Assembly: GCA_029747585.1 (NCBI GenBank)
Contig: JAPEVF010000957.1
Location: 1-16,743, forward strand
Length of the DNA: 16,743 bases
Source: Pleurotus djamor
Lineage: Eukaryota; Basidiomycota; Agaricomycetes; Agaricales; Pleurotaceae
Direction of reading: 5' to 3'
Below are positions 9,053 through 16,743 of the stretch, piece after piece. Both the position numbers and the translations under genes were made by a program. The first letter of the stretch is position 1. Each line of letters starts with the position of its first letter. A model generated the notes under the pieces. It was not told where the DNA came from. It ran no database searches and was given only the letters and a program-made list of their open reading frames with translations.

Positions 9053-9482
9053 GCTAGAGAATCGGATGAAGACAATGTTTGAAGTAGGGAGGATGGACGG
9101 ACGTGGAGATATTCGAACAAAGTCGAATGGATGTGGAGATTGGCCTAGTTGTGAGACGGCGCTAAGGACTTCGATCGAAGATTTTGATGCACCTACTTTC
9201 TCAAGACCTTTTGAACTTGGCTTGCTCGAGCCCTTGTAATCCATACGCAATTCCTTGGGCACTCATTTTGTATGTGAAGCACTGTACGGGTCGTGTATTT
9301 ACATGTATTGGAAACAATAATACGGACAGGGCGGGCGAACAACATACGGCGAACAACATACAGAATACAGAGTAATCGATCATGTATATATAGGTACTTA
9401 GTAGTCGAGAGGTAGTAATGCGTCCATGTAGTAATGCGTCCATCTTTGTTCACCGCCTAGAGTTCAAGGAATAACAGAGCCT
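9053..9482. other. Intergenic segment with two short tandem duplications
   Basis: It holds the 5' region of the 184-aa gene and the 3' region of the 767-aa gene. GCGAACAACATAC occurs twice in tandem near 9334-9361, and GTAGTAATGCGTCCAT occurs twice perfectly at 9412-9443. ATATATAG near 9385 is TATA-like but has no clear gene after it. No coding region is supported apart from a possible N-terminal extension of the 184-aa gene. Confidence 0.55.
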
Positions 9483-12119
9483 CTACTCAATACGAACAGG
9501 AGTAGATGCAGCGCGAGAGGCGATGATGCGCTGTAATACCCAGGTGACATCGTGGCACGCCATCAGCCAGTTCCCAGCTTCGCGACGATCGTAAACCCAC
9601 AGCTTGGGTGCGTGTGCATTGTGAGCCTTGTCGAGATTACGTGCCCACCACCGTAGTGCTGAAATGACGGACAAGAAACCGTTTTGTCCTGGTTTATCAA
9701 GATCGGCCCACGCGCCCGGAGCCTCAGAGATACAGAGTTCGAAGTTGCGATGGTCAGCTTGTAATGGCGAGGTAACGTCTGCAACTTTCCTCCAAGACGG
9801 CTGCATTGCCGTCCACCATTTCCACCATGATTCAGAATAAGCATCGAAGTCCTCGATAATCACTTCCTGTTTGCGAGCGCGAGAGATCCACCAATGTACC
9901 TCAGCGGGGCGATGTTCGGCTGAGAGAGTGTATTGCTGTCCCGAAGGGTTCTCGAACCCGGTCTGGGCTTCGAGTTGAACATACGTAGCAATTAGAGTCT
10001 CCCAAGTGTCGGGCATGGACACAGCGTAGTATAACGTGGAATAGTGGTTCCTGAACCACTCCGGCCACTCGGGGTTGGGAGGAGGGGGCTTCACGTATGG
10101 GGGCTCGGTGGGTGTGCCAAGGGTCGGATGCGCAAATGAACCACGATCCTGCTCTGCAAGGTTGGTGGTCGCCTCATGATCCGTTGGTGCGGCCGGTGCT
10201 ACCTTCTTGAACTTGCGAGGAGGCCCAATGCGGATAGGCTCGGTGATGGGGGTCTCGTCTTCTTCGTCTTCTTCGTCTTCTTCATCTTCTTCGTCTTCTT
10301 CGTCATCGGAGCGGATGTCTAGAATGTCTGCAATCAATAACGAGAAGCAACAAAAAAGAAGCAACAACTGCGTGTACCACTCCTATGATTTCTCGTTGGC
10401 TTGCTCCCTCTGTGGGACTTGGTTTTCTTTCGAGGGTAATGGTCGTCGCTGGTGCTGTTGACCTCTGACGCACGACGGCCCTTTCCCTTTGACGAACGCC
10501 CGCGATGGTGGCTTCTCCCGGACCTGGACTTCCTGCGGGAGTGACGTGACCGAGAGGATGGACTGTGGCGTGCTTCTGGCTCAGAGTCTTCGTCAGTCCA
10601 ATCATCGGGGTCGGAATCTGAGGGGGTTTGGGCGGGGGATGTTTTGTTGCGGGGCACCTTTCTTTTGTCCTTCTTCAACGCAACCGGTGCGGGAGGGTGA
10701 GCAAGCATGTCTAGAACGGGTGGGGAAGTGTTGGGAAGTGCAGCATCCTGTCGTTCAGCACGGGCTGCTGTCAAAACAAATAAGAATGGGGGGAGGAAGA
10801 AGGGATAGAACGAGACGAATACGTACTGTAACATGTTTCCAGGTAATCCGTGAACAAGGAACACACTTGTCGGAAGGCAACGTCGTCAGCTTCCCCAAAC
10901 GTCTGTGGCACTGGGGCTCGATTGGTTCCGGCATGTAAGCTGTAATATAAGTTAACCTGACAGCCAGTCGCGGTCGAAAGAAATCAACTCACCTCAGAAT
11001 ATTGATAGCACCCCCTTTATCGGGCTGGGGGCCGCCAACAAGCACGGAAACGTGCATCTTGAGGAGGAGGCTCACAGACTCGATGATTGGATAGAAAAAA
11101 TCCCCAAGCCGGTAAAGGCAGCTAGACAGAAAATAGTTAATAAATATATATGGTCATCCGAATACGTAGTGAAACTTACTTTTGCCGTTCCTGTGGGGGG
11201 AGCTCGCTGATCGTTGCCAGTTGCCTCTCTCTCTCAGCAATCTCCCTGGCCTGCCTCTCCTGCGCCTTTTTAGCCCACATTGCCTTGGCCTCATCCGATA
11301 GCCCATCAAAAAGGTCAGCCATGTATTTACTACGCTGCGAAGGAGCCTGTTTCGACGGCAACCCCGTGGTCTTGAATCGCTGGTCGAAGTCTGCTCGGTG
11401 CTCGCCGTAAGCACTTTTGCTAAACTCTTGAGCGGCCGTCAGTCGTCTGATCGGTCCGAGCTTAATTCCTGTGAGTTTGCTGAGAAGGATGGCGAACGGG
11501 TCATTCTTGTTGCCGGACAGGTGTCGAAGACCGTTGTTGACCTTATTCGCCCGATAGTGCAGCCATTGGCGAATCGTCTATGAAGAATCAGTGATCATGT
11601 TCGCATCAGTTTCATCCAAAAGTAAAAGACATACGTTATGCATGGAGGATATAACCTCGCCCTTGCGAATGCGCTCGGTTTCAGGCAGAACCTCCAAGGG
11701 GTCAGGAGGAGGTGCAGTAGGGGAAGGTTCCTCCGACAGCGGAAGACGCCAGTCGAACTGGGCAAAGTAGCCATTTACGATCCCATCGAGCGTGTCTTTG
11801 AGGGTAGCTTTGTCGCGATGAAGGTGGGAGATATAGAGAGGGAGTTTGCTGTTGAGGTAGTCAAGCCTAGCGCCCTTAGCCCAGTTACGTGTCATATGTC
11901 TGGAGGAGATTATATAAGCAAAACAAAACACAAACATAAAAACAAACACGCCAACCTCTTCTCGACGTTCTTGTTTTCGCCACCATCAACCGCGTTCGGG
12001 TTAACACTGGGCGGGATGTCGACTTCGATGTCGTTTACGCCGTTGGGTTCGACGTTACTGCTCGAAGGAATGGGAGGAGACATTGGGATATCTGGTTCAG
12101 AAAGGTGCGTAGCGGACAT
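9483..12119 (-). CDS. Large basidiomycete-restricted hypothetical protein, 767 aa, seven exons, intact
   Basis: Exons: 12119-11956, 11899-11635, 11577-11180, 11121-10993, 10939-10827, 10767-10378, 10327-9483. All six introns are GT-AG, 50-59 bp, and the summed length is 2304 nt with no stop. Order: disordered N-terminus; helical block about 56-155; a segment with SKLTGIKLGPIRRLTAAQ then KYMADLFDGLSDEAKAMWAKKAQERQ; a block with VSVLVGGPQPDKGGA and TFGEADDVAF; a Ser/Arg-rich region (RSRHSRRKSRSGRSHHRGR) that looks like a nuclear or RNA-binding signal; an acidic DEE repeat; and a Trp-rich C-terminus (PEWPEWFRNH, VHWWISRARK, SWWKWWTAMQPSWRK, GQNGFLSVISALRWWARN, DVTWVLQRII). I recognise this architecture as a family of unknown function expanded in Agaricomycetes, often near transposons. 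No enzymatic motif is seen. Its intact frame amid decayed elements suggests selection or recent origin. Confidence 0.82.
10255..10306. repeat. Nine-bp minisatellite encoding Asp-Glu-Glu repeats
   Basis: On the coding strand GA(C/T)GAAGAA is repeated about five to six times with one C/T variant, giving a D/E-only tract at the start of exon 7 of the 767-aa gene. The length is a multiple of three, so copy-number change would keep the frame. Such acidic tracts are common in nuclear proteins. Confidence 0.8.
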
Positions 12120-12153
12120 TTTGTCTTGGGCTTTTGCATTCTCAAGCCTTGGG

Positions 12154-12161
12154 TTATATAG
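12154..12161 (-). promoter_or_regulatory. TATA box of the 767-aa gene
   Basis: The minus strand reads CTATATAACCC about 35-42 bp upstream of the ATG at 12119. Position and sequence fit a fungal core promoter with a short leader. Confidence 0.55.
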
Positions 12162-12307
12162 CTACGAGATGACCTCAAGCCAGCAGATACGCGTCACCTC
12201 AAAGTCCAACCGTCCTCTGGAGCTTGTGCTGCTGGNTGTGCCCCCTCCCCTTGCTCCCTTCATTTCTCCATAGACTCAGGTCATGTTCCAGTCATCTCGC
12301 ACGAACT

Positions 12308-12464
12308 CAGGCGATTCGACGGGCTTCCATCTCAGTTTGTACAATCCACGTCTTCAAGCTCATCCACGACTTTGAGTCAACCCTCACACCAGGCGGTTCG
12401 ACAGGCTTCCATCTCAGTTTGTACAATCCACGTCTTCAAGCTCATCCACGACTTTGAGTCAACC
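12308..12464. repeat. Tandem duplication, period 82 bp
   Basis: A 75-bp unit at 12308-12382 is repeated at 12390-12464 with two visible substitutions (both G/A), separated by 7 bp of non-matching sequence. Each copy carries CTTCCATCTCAGTTTGTACA and CCACGACTTTGAGTCAACC. The near-identity suggests a recent duplication. No coding role is supported. Confidence 0.9.
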
Positions 12465-12569
12465 ATCTTTTCGGAAGGCAGACCACTCTTCCAAAGACTA
12501 TGGTTAACTCGCCTTCCTCGTTCTCCTCCACACGACGCCGGAAATGGCCAAAACATGCGGTACCTTTCT

Positions 12570-12626
12570 AATGGGGCACAATGTTGGTTGACGTTATTAA
12601 TGGAGCACAATGCTGGTTGACGTTAT
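12570..12626. repeat. Tandem duplication, period 29 bp
   Basis: AATGGGGCACAATGTTGG followed by TTGACGTTATT is repeated 29 bp later as AATGGAGCACAATGCTGG followed by TTGACGTTATG. The two internal differences are both transitions. It lies 107 bp after the 82-bp duplication. Confidence 0.88.
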
Positions 12627-12815
12627 GGTTGGTCTCGGGGTGGTAAGGTGAGTTCTTACACCCTTGTTGCACGGGAACGAGGTAAAGGTTATACGACAGA
12701 TGGGCTGTTCGGCGCGTTCACAACTTCTCGCGGTTTTTTCCTACAAATACCTGGGTATTTCGCCAGCTCAAGTTCCCCAGCAGAGAAACATGAAGCAACA
12801 GTCCAAAGAAGTCAA

Positions 12816-13899
12816 CCAGTAATACTGGATGGAATAGTTACTTTAAACCACAAAAGTGCAAAAAACGTAGTCGTTTTAAGCCATGTACTCATGGAAATGC
12901 TTAAAGTCACTCTAAACAACTNAAAAAAAGAGTATGACTGTAAACCACAGAATTGTTAATAGTGACTATGAGCCTTTGAATATATAGTTACTGGGAGCCC
13001 TAAATAGACCATTTACTGGGAGCTACTGTGAGGTAACAAAATCTCTGTAGTTACTTTCAACAGCTCCTCTTATAGTTACTTTAAGCAATGTTTCAACCTA
13101 ACAGAATCTTGCAGTAACTTTAAAGCCATTTATTTACAGTTACTGTAAGCCATGTAAGTATTTATAGTAGCTGGGAATACAGGTGCTTAAAGTAACTTTA
13201 AAGCATCAGCATGCTTAGAGTAACTATGACATTGAAGGAGCCAACCTCAGATGCTGTTACTTCAAAGTCACTATAAATCCTTGTTTGCTTAAAGTGACTC
13301 TGAATATGTATTTGTCCGGTTTTCCTGCCTATTTTTAAAGTAACTTTAAGCCAACATCTGCTTATAGTAGCTATATGCTAATAATATTTGCTGCCTTCAT
13401 AGTTACTTTAGAGTAGGAAAATTCTTGAAGTCACTATGACTGTATATAAGCCTATTCCAAATGCTACTACTTCAAAGTTATGTACTATCAAGTATTGCTT
13501 GCTTATAGTAACTTTAAATGTGCATTTCCGGTGTTCATGCACTTGTTAAAAGTAACTTTAAGCCCAGCTAAACTCATAGTAACTATCTACTTATAGTAGC
13601 CACTTTATTTGCAGTTACTTTAAACCAAGAAATTTCTTACAGTTACTATGGTAGTATAAAAGGCTACTCCAATGATTCTTACTTAAAAGTCACTATAAAG
13701 CTTTGCTTGCTTATAGTCACTTTAAAGCCATACTTTTCCGGGGATTTCTGCTTGCTTAAAGTGACTTTAAAGTAGGAAATACTTATAGTAACTATTGGCT
13801 GATAATATTTACTGTTTTCACAGTTACTATAATTCAATCAAATCCTTATTGTTGCTTTATGCTCATAATTGTAGCTGGCTTAAAGTTACTATAACCAAA
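12816..13899 (+). repeat. Left arm of the Foldback-like element
   Basis: I count 26 exact AGTNACT cores (first at 12836, last near 13883) plus AGTAGCT/AGCTACT variants, mostly set in A/T-rich flanks such as TTAAAGTAACTTTAAG. A longer period of about 210 bp is marked by TCCGG at 13315, 13527 and 13737 and by (T/A)ACTTCAAAGT-like words near 13260, 13469 and 13680. The outer end is an interrupted palindrome, CCAGTA-A-TACTGG. An N lies at 12922 in an A run where the right arm reads differently. Confidence 0.85.
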
Positions 13900-14865
13900 T
13901 TCACAATAGCACAATTGGGGGAATGCACCGACCACTGTAAAAGAAATGAGAACAGTACCCAGCAGTGCAGGATACAATTCTTGACTGCGCAAACCTCTGA
14001 TATTGACTGTGGAAACTAGAAAAGAAGCAAAATGGGCAGCACAATCTAGAATATCCATGTTCACCCCACCCTTATCAATTAGTCTACTTGAATCAGGTCA
14101 AAACATTTAGTACTAAAGAATAGCTAAACCAGTAGGTTAATGAATTGATGGTCTTTGAGTGAAGAAAAACTACTTAGAGCTGATCAAGTTGTTGAGCAGA
14201 GCTGGATTTACTCTATATGAATCTATGGCATTCACATCTTCTTTAACCTACTGGTAATATCCATTCCTTCCTTTACATGTATATGTACTATACTCAGTAG
14301 CTGCATCAGTCAGGCTGTCATTACAATGCAGGCAACATACATGTCTACTAGCTTTGAAATAGCTTCAAGAGTGATTCCAAGCATTGAGGTTGTTCTGCAT
14401 ATTAGCTACCATTCTTGTGTACACTTCTCTGGTTTAGCGCTACTCTGGACTAATGAGGTCACTCCATTAGCAGTATTTTGGTGCTTAACTAAAAGCCATG
14501 AGCAAGATTGTTGAAATGAAGAGTATACAAGAATAAGGTTCAGATAGTATCCCTCTATGATTAAACATTGGAAAAGCATTCAGAGACACATTTCCGTTCT
14601 TTCTAGCAGTATCATTCTTATCTGAAGTACCCAAAGAATCCATGATGCACTGACATCAAGTATGCAGAATGGATAGATACATGGATATAGAGTAAGGACG
14701 AGCATGAGTGAATTGAAATAATACAAATCTGAATATTATAATAGTCCAATGCTAGGTTTTGATCCACTTTTTATGCTTTTTCAATTTCTCCCATTTATTG
14801 GGTATCTCTCATGGTGAGTGGAGATGGTTCCCAGAATCAATGAGATTTTTCCACACTGAAAATAC
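13900..14865. other. Unique core of the Foldback-like element
   Basis: About 970 bp, moderately AT-rich, with no AGTNACT core. The longest frames here are 62 to 74 codons, with no recognisable motif, no transposase signature and no intron pattern joining them. It contains one 13-bp inverted repeat pair (listed separately). I see no gene. Confidence 0.6.
14128..14255. repeat. Perfect 13-bp inverted repeat, 102-bp spacer, inside the core
   Basis: ACCAGTAGGTTAA at 14128-14140 is mirrored by TTAACCTACTGGT at 14243-14255. The arms share CCAGTA with the outer tips of the large element. It may be a hairpin or a very small nested inverted-repeat element; no clear target duplication is visible. Confidence 0.6.
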
Positions 14866-15954
14866 ATATGTTTAAAGTTACTATTAGCATTTCTGCAATC
14901 CAAAGTAGCTATGAAAGCAGCCAGTCTTACTAGGAGACAGTTACTGTGAGCCTTTCTTAGCTTAGAGTAACTTTAACCAAGCAGACAAACCCGGAGAAGT
15001 ATGACTTTAAAGTAACTTTAAGCAAACAAAGCTTTATAGTTACTTTTAAGTGGTAACCATTGGAGTAACCTTCTACCCTGCCATAGTAACTGCNAAAAAA
15101 TTTCCTGGTATAAAGTAACTGCAAATAAGGTAGCTACTATAAGTAGATAGTTACTTTAAGCATTTCTTGGTTTAAAGTTACTTTGAGCAAGTGTAGAGAA
15201 CCTGAATAAACACATCTTTAGAGTAACTATTAGCAAGTAAGTCCTGACAGTCACTTTAAGGTAACAATATTTGAAGTTGGTTTAAAGTGACTATAAGAAG
15301 TTTCCCACCCTAAAGTAACTGTGAAAGCTTAAATATTATAAGTAGAAAGTGACTATAAGCACATGTTGGCTTAAAGTTACTTTAAGCAGGTGCCAAAAAC
15401 TGGACAAATACACATTTGAAGTTACTTTAAGCCTACAAGCCTTTATAGTGACTTTGAAGTAAGAGCATCTAAGGTTGGTTTCTGCAATTCCATAGTGACT
15501 CTAAGCATGCTCATGCTTTAAAGTAACTTTAAACATCGTTGTTTACAGTAACATTTTTCAGTATGTGCTTTAAAGTTACTTTAAGTACCTGCATTCCTAG
15601 CTACTATGGATATTTACACAGCTTATAGTAACTGTCAATTAGTAGTGTTAAAGTTACTACAAGATTTTGTAAGGTTAAAACCTTGCTTAAAGTAACTATA
15701 AGAAGAGCTGTTAAAAGTAACTACAGAGATTTTGTTACCTCACAGTAACTCCCAGTAAATGGTCTATTTAGGGCTCCCAGTAACTATATATTCAAAGGCT
15801 CATAGTCACTATTAACAATTCTGTGGTTTACAGTCATACTCTGTTTTTAGTTGTTTAGAGTGACTTTAAGCATTTCCATGAGTACATGGCTTAAAACGAC
15901 TACGTTTTTTGCACTTTTGTGGTTTAAAGTAACTATTCCATCCAGTATTACTGG
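14866..15954 (-). repeat. Right arm of the Foldback-like element
   Basis: Inverted counterpart of the left arm with 29 exact AGTNACT cores (about 14877 to 15936). The roughly 210-bp markers recur at about 14990, 15203 and 15412 in degenerate form. The last 270 bp are almost identical to the left tip; the differences I can see there are mainly C/T transitions. An N occurs at 15094 beside an A run. Confidence 0.85.
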
Positions 15955-16195
15955 GGTTCTGGACGCTAATAGGAAGATCGAGCGACATAGAACTCGGAAC
16001 GGCAGACAATTGGAAATGGCGGGGAAGGCGTCGCTCCCAGGACGGCCTTTTAGGAATGGTGGTGGTAGCACGAACTATCGTAGCCGGTGCCTTGGAGTCA
16101 CACAAGAGATGAGCAGGAGAAACATCATCATCATTGCAAGATTCTACGACAAGACACGAGTAACGATTATTAGACGGCGAGGGCGTGCTGGTCAC
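15955..16195 (-). pseudogene. Ty3/Gypsy-type Pol N-terminal fragment, cut off by the Foldback-like element
   Basis: Minus-strand frame beginning within the gag stop (offset -1 relative to Gag). It reads NNRYSCLVVES, then KRPSWERRLPRHF and SLDLPISVQ. The order N-R-[FY]...L.VE, then RP.WERRLP, then S..L.LP[IV] is what I know from the start of fungal Gypsy polyproteins just before the aspartic protease. The frame runs into the Foldback-like tip at 15954 before any D[ST]G protease motif, so protease, reverse transcriptase and integrase are missing here. The sequence beyond the other arm (below 12816) does not resume pol. Confidence 0.7.
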
Positions 16196-16455
16196 TCGTC
16201 GCGGGGGACAAAATCCTCTTCCTTTTCCTCCTCGGGTGCCTCCTCAACCTCTTCAACACGAGAGATCGAAGCGGTTGAGTCTTCGACGTCAGCGGCGGCT
16301 AAGATTGACTCAGCTAGCTCAAGTTTCTCTTCGCCGGTGAGGAAGCGAACGTCGAAGCTGCGGGGGCACTGTGCGGCGAGATGGGATGGATCGCCGCAAC
16401 GGAAGCATGCGCGAGAAGGGACCGATCGTCTTGCTTTTGCCCGATCAACATCCAT
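16192..16455 (-). pseudogene. Ty3/Gypsy-type Gag C-terminal fragment with CCHC zinc knuckle
   Basis: From MDVDRAKARR at 16455 the frame encodes CFRCGDPSHLAAQC, an exact CX2CX4HX4C zinc knuckle that binds retroelement RNA. It is followed by PRSFDVRFLTGEEKLEL and an acidic tail ending EDFVPRDE. The C..C....H....CP.RFD(I/V)R.(M/L)T..E pattern and the acidic end are typical of basidiomycete Gypsy Gag. The stop overlaps the Pol frame, which is displaced by -1, and GTCCCCCGC lies just before it as a possible slip site. The conserved Gag body upstream is absent: above 16457 the sequence is unlike Gag. It is a truncated copy, or the 3' part of a gene whose other exons lie outside the window. Confidence 0.75.
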
Positions 16456-16621
16456 AGGGACGCCGTAAGCCGATAAAGATAGAAAACGCGATAAACAGCA
16501 CAAAGAGTGCAAGATACAAGACAGCAGACCACTGAAGGTCAAGAGAAGGATCGCCAATGATGATGAACCTCAGGGTGGAGCCGTGGTCGACTAGGAATTG
16601 TACGCCAGAGTTACGCGACAT
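16445..16621 (-). CDS. Possible 58-aa single-pass membrane peptide overlapping the gag fragment
   Basis: An ATG at 16621 opens a 58-codon frame whose second half, WSAVLYLALFVLFIAFSIFIGL, is a strong hydrophobic segment followed by RRP, as in a membrane anchor with a basic cytosolic flank. A TATAAAT lies about 55 bp upstream. It overlaps the gag frame by 11 bp. It could equally be the 5' leader or first exon of the gag-bearing transcript, or chance. I do not recognise a family. Confidence 0.3.
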   Translation of the reverse strand: MSRNSGVQFLVDHGSTLRFIIIGDPSLDLQWSAVLYLALFVLFIAFSIFIGLRRPYGC

Positions 16622-16675
16622 GTCGGGTAGAATGAATCTGAAAGTTATGCAGGAACGGAACGATGCGATAGGCGG

Positions 16676-16682
16676 ATTTATA
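16676..16682 (-). promoter_or_regulatory. TATAAAT promoter element
   Basis: TATAAAT on the minus strand lies about 55 bp before the ATG at 16621, with a pyrimidine-rich stretch between. It could drive the small membrane peptide or the truncated gag transcript. Confidence 0.4.
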
Positions 16683-16743
16683 GCAGAATCGTGATCGATG
16701 TGAGATCGCATCCACCGCGACGAGGGTAAGGCTGATTTTTAAA

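Larger units (their letters stand above)
12120..12815. other. Gene-free interval between the 767-aa gene and the Foldback-like element
   Basis: Apart from the promoter of the 767-aa gene and two tandem duplications (listed separately), no gene is supported. An N lies at 12236. The part at 12640-12815 keeps a short plus-strand frame open, but nothing in it is recognisable. It does not continue the Gypsy pol found on the other side of the element. Confidence 0.55.
12816..15954. mobile_element. Foldback-like element with about 1.1-kb inverted arms made of nested short repeats
   Basis: The sequence starting CCAGTAATACTGGATGG at 12816 is repeated in inverse orientation ending at 15954. The two arms match base for base over about the first 200 bp apart from an N/homopolymer, then with a few transitions to about 270 bp, then with clear but lower colinear similarity to about 1.09 kb. 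Between them lies a core of about 970 bp. Both arms are saturated with AGTNACT; the core has none. Long inverted termini built of internal tandem repeats around a unique middle are the hallmark of Foldback/Galileo elements known from animals. No transposase ORF is present, so it would be non-autonomous. No target duplication was found. The superfamily is inferred from structure only. Confidence 0.82.

Noticed and set aside
9053..9244. An N-terminal extension of the 184-aa protein from an upstream ATG
   Set aside because: The added residues look like translated leader, and the ATG at 9052 has better context and starts the conserved basic motif.
10207..10461. Plus-strand poly-serine frame
   Set aside because: It is the antisense reading of the Asp-Glu-Glu minisatellite in the 767-aa gene.
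12648..12959. Plus-strand frame sharing a 34-residue peptide with a minus-strand frame at 15847-16071
   Set aside because: The shared peptide is the translation of the two inverted arms, so it reflects the repeat and not a conserved protein.
12900..13900. Regularly spaced short repeats resembling a CRISPR array
   Set aside because: The repeats are degenerate 7-bp cores with variable spacing inside inverted arms, in a eukaryotic context with spliced genes.
13795..14514. Frames of 62 to 74 codons in the core of the Foldback-like element
   Set aside because: Short, without motifs, not joined by plausible introns, and none shows a catalytic transposase pattern.
12816..15954. A hAT element, because the tip contains CAGTAATAC
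   Set aside because: No 8-bp target duplication is present, no hAT transposase is found, and the arms are far longer than hAT termini.

Overview
The window looks like transposon-rich genomic DNA from a basidiomycete fungus, most likely Agaricomycetes. The evidence is many 45-77 bp GT-AG introns, two KDZ-type DNA transposase genes with their fused CxC2 cysteine cluster, and lineage-restricted multi-exon genes that I recognise as expanded families in mushroom-forming fungi. A Ty3/Gypsy Gag-Pol piece and a solo LTR fit the same picture. All recognisable genes lie on the minus strand. No tRNA, rRNA, CRISPR array or bacterial-type operon is visible. Five N characters occur, four of them beside A/T homopolymers, so homopolymer length is uncertain there.

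Layout. Positions 1-2677 hold KDZ copy 1, cut off by the window edge. Its sixth exon is interrupted by a 556-bp solo LTR (666-1221) with a 5-bp target duplication. Positions 2810-3477 hold a small two-exon gene ending in an RNase H1 N-terminal (viroplasmin-like) fold. An AT-rich spacer (3478-3872) follows. KDZ copy 2 (3873-7604) is decayed: it carries an 8-bp tandem duplication that shifts the frame, an in-frame TGA and an N in a homopolymer. Next come three intact-looking genes of basidiomycete-restricted families: 99 aa (7779-8182), 184 aa (8354-9052) and a seven-exon 767-aa gene (9483-12119).

Positions 12120-12815 have no gene but carry 82-bp and 29-bp tandem duplications. Positions 12816-15954 form the most unusual object here, a 3.1-kb Foldback-like element. 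Its two arms are about 1.09 kb each and inverted with respect to each other. They are built from a dense array of a 7-bp semi-palindromic core, AGTNACT (about 55 copies), nested in units of about 210 bp. A non-repetitive core of about 1 kb without a convincing gene separates the arms. On its right the element abuts a Ty3/Gypsy pol start, with gag beyond it (15955-16455). The left flank does not continue pol, and I find no target duplication, which suggests recombination or a chimeric join.

The window therefore reads as a nested transposon graveyard around a few retained lineage-specific genes: an LTR inside a KDZ exon, and a Foldback-like element against a Gypsy pol. Nothing indicates a metabolic pathway. 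The KDZ copies and the neighbouring genes belong to families often found in the same fungal genomes, but a joint function is not shown by the sequence.
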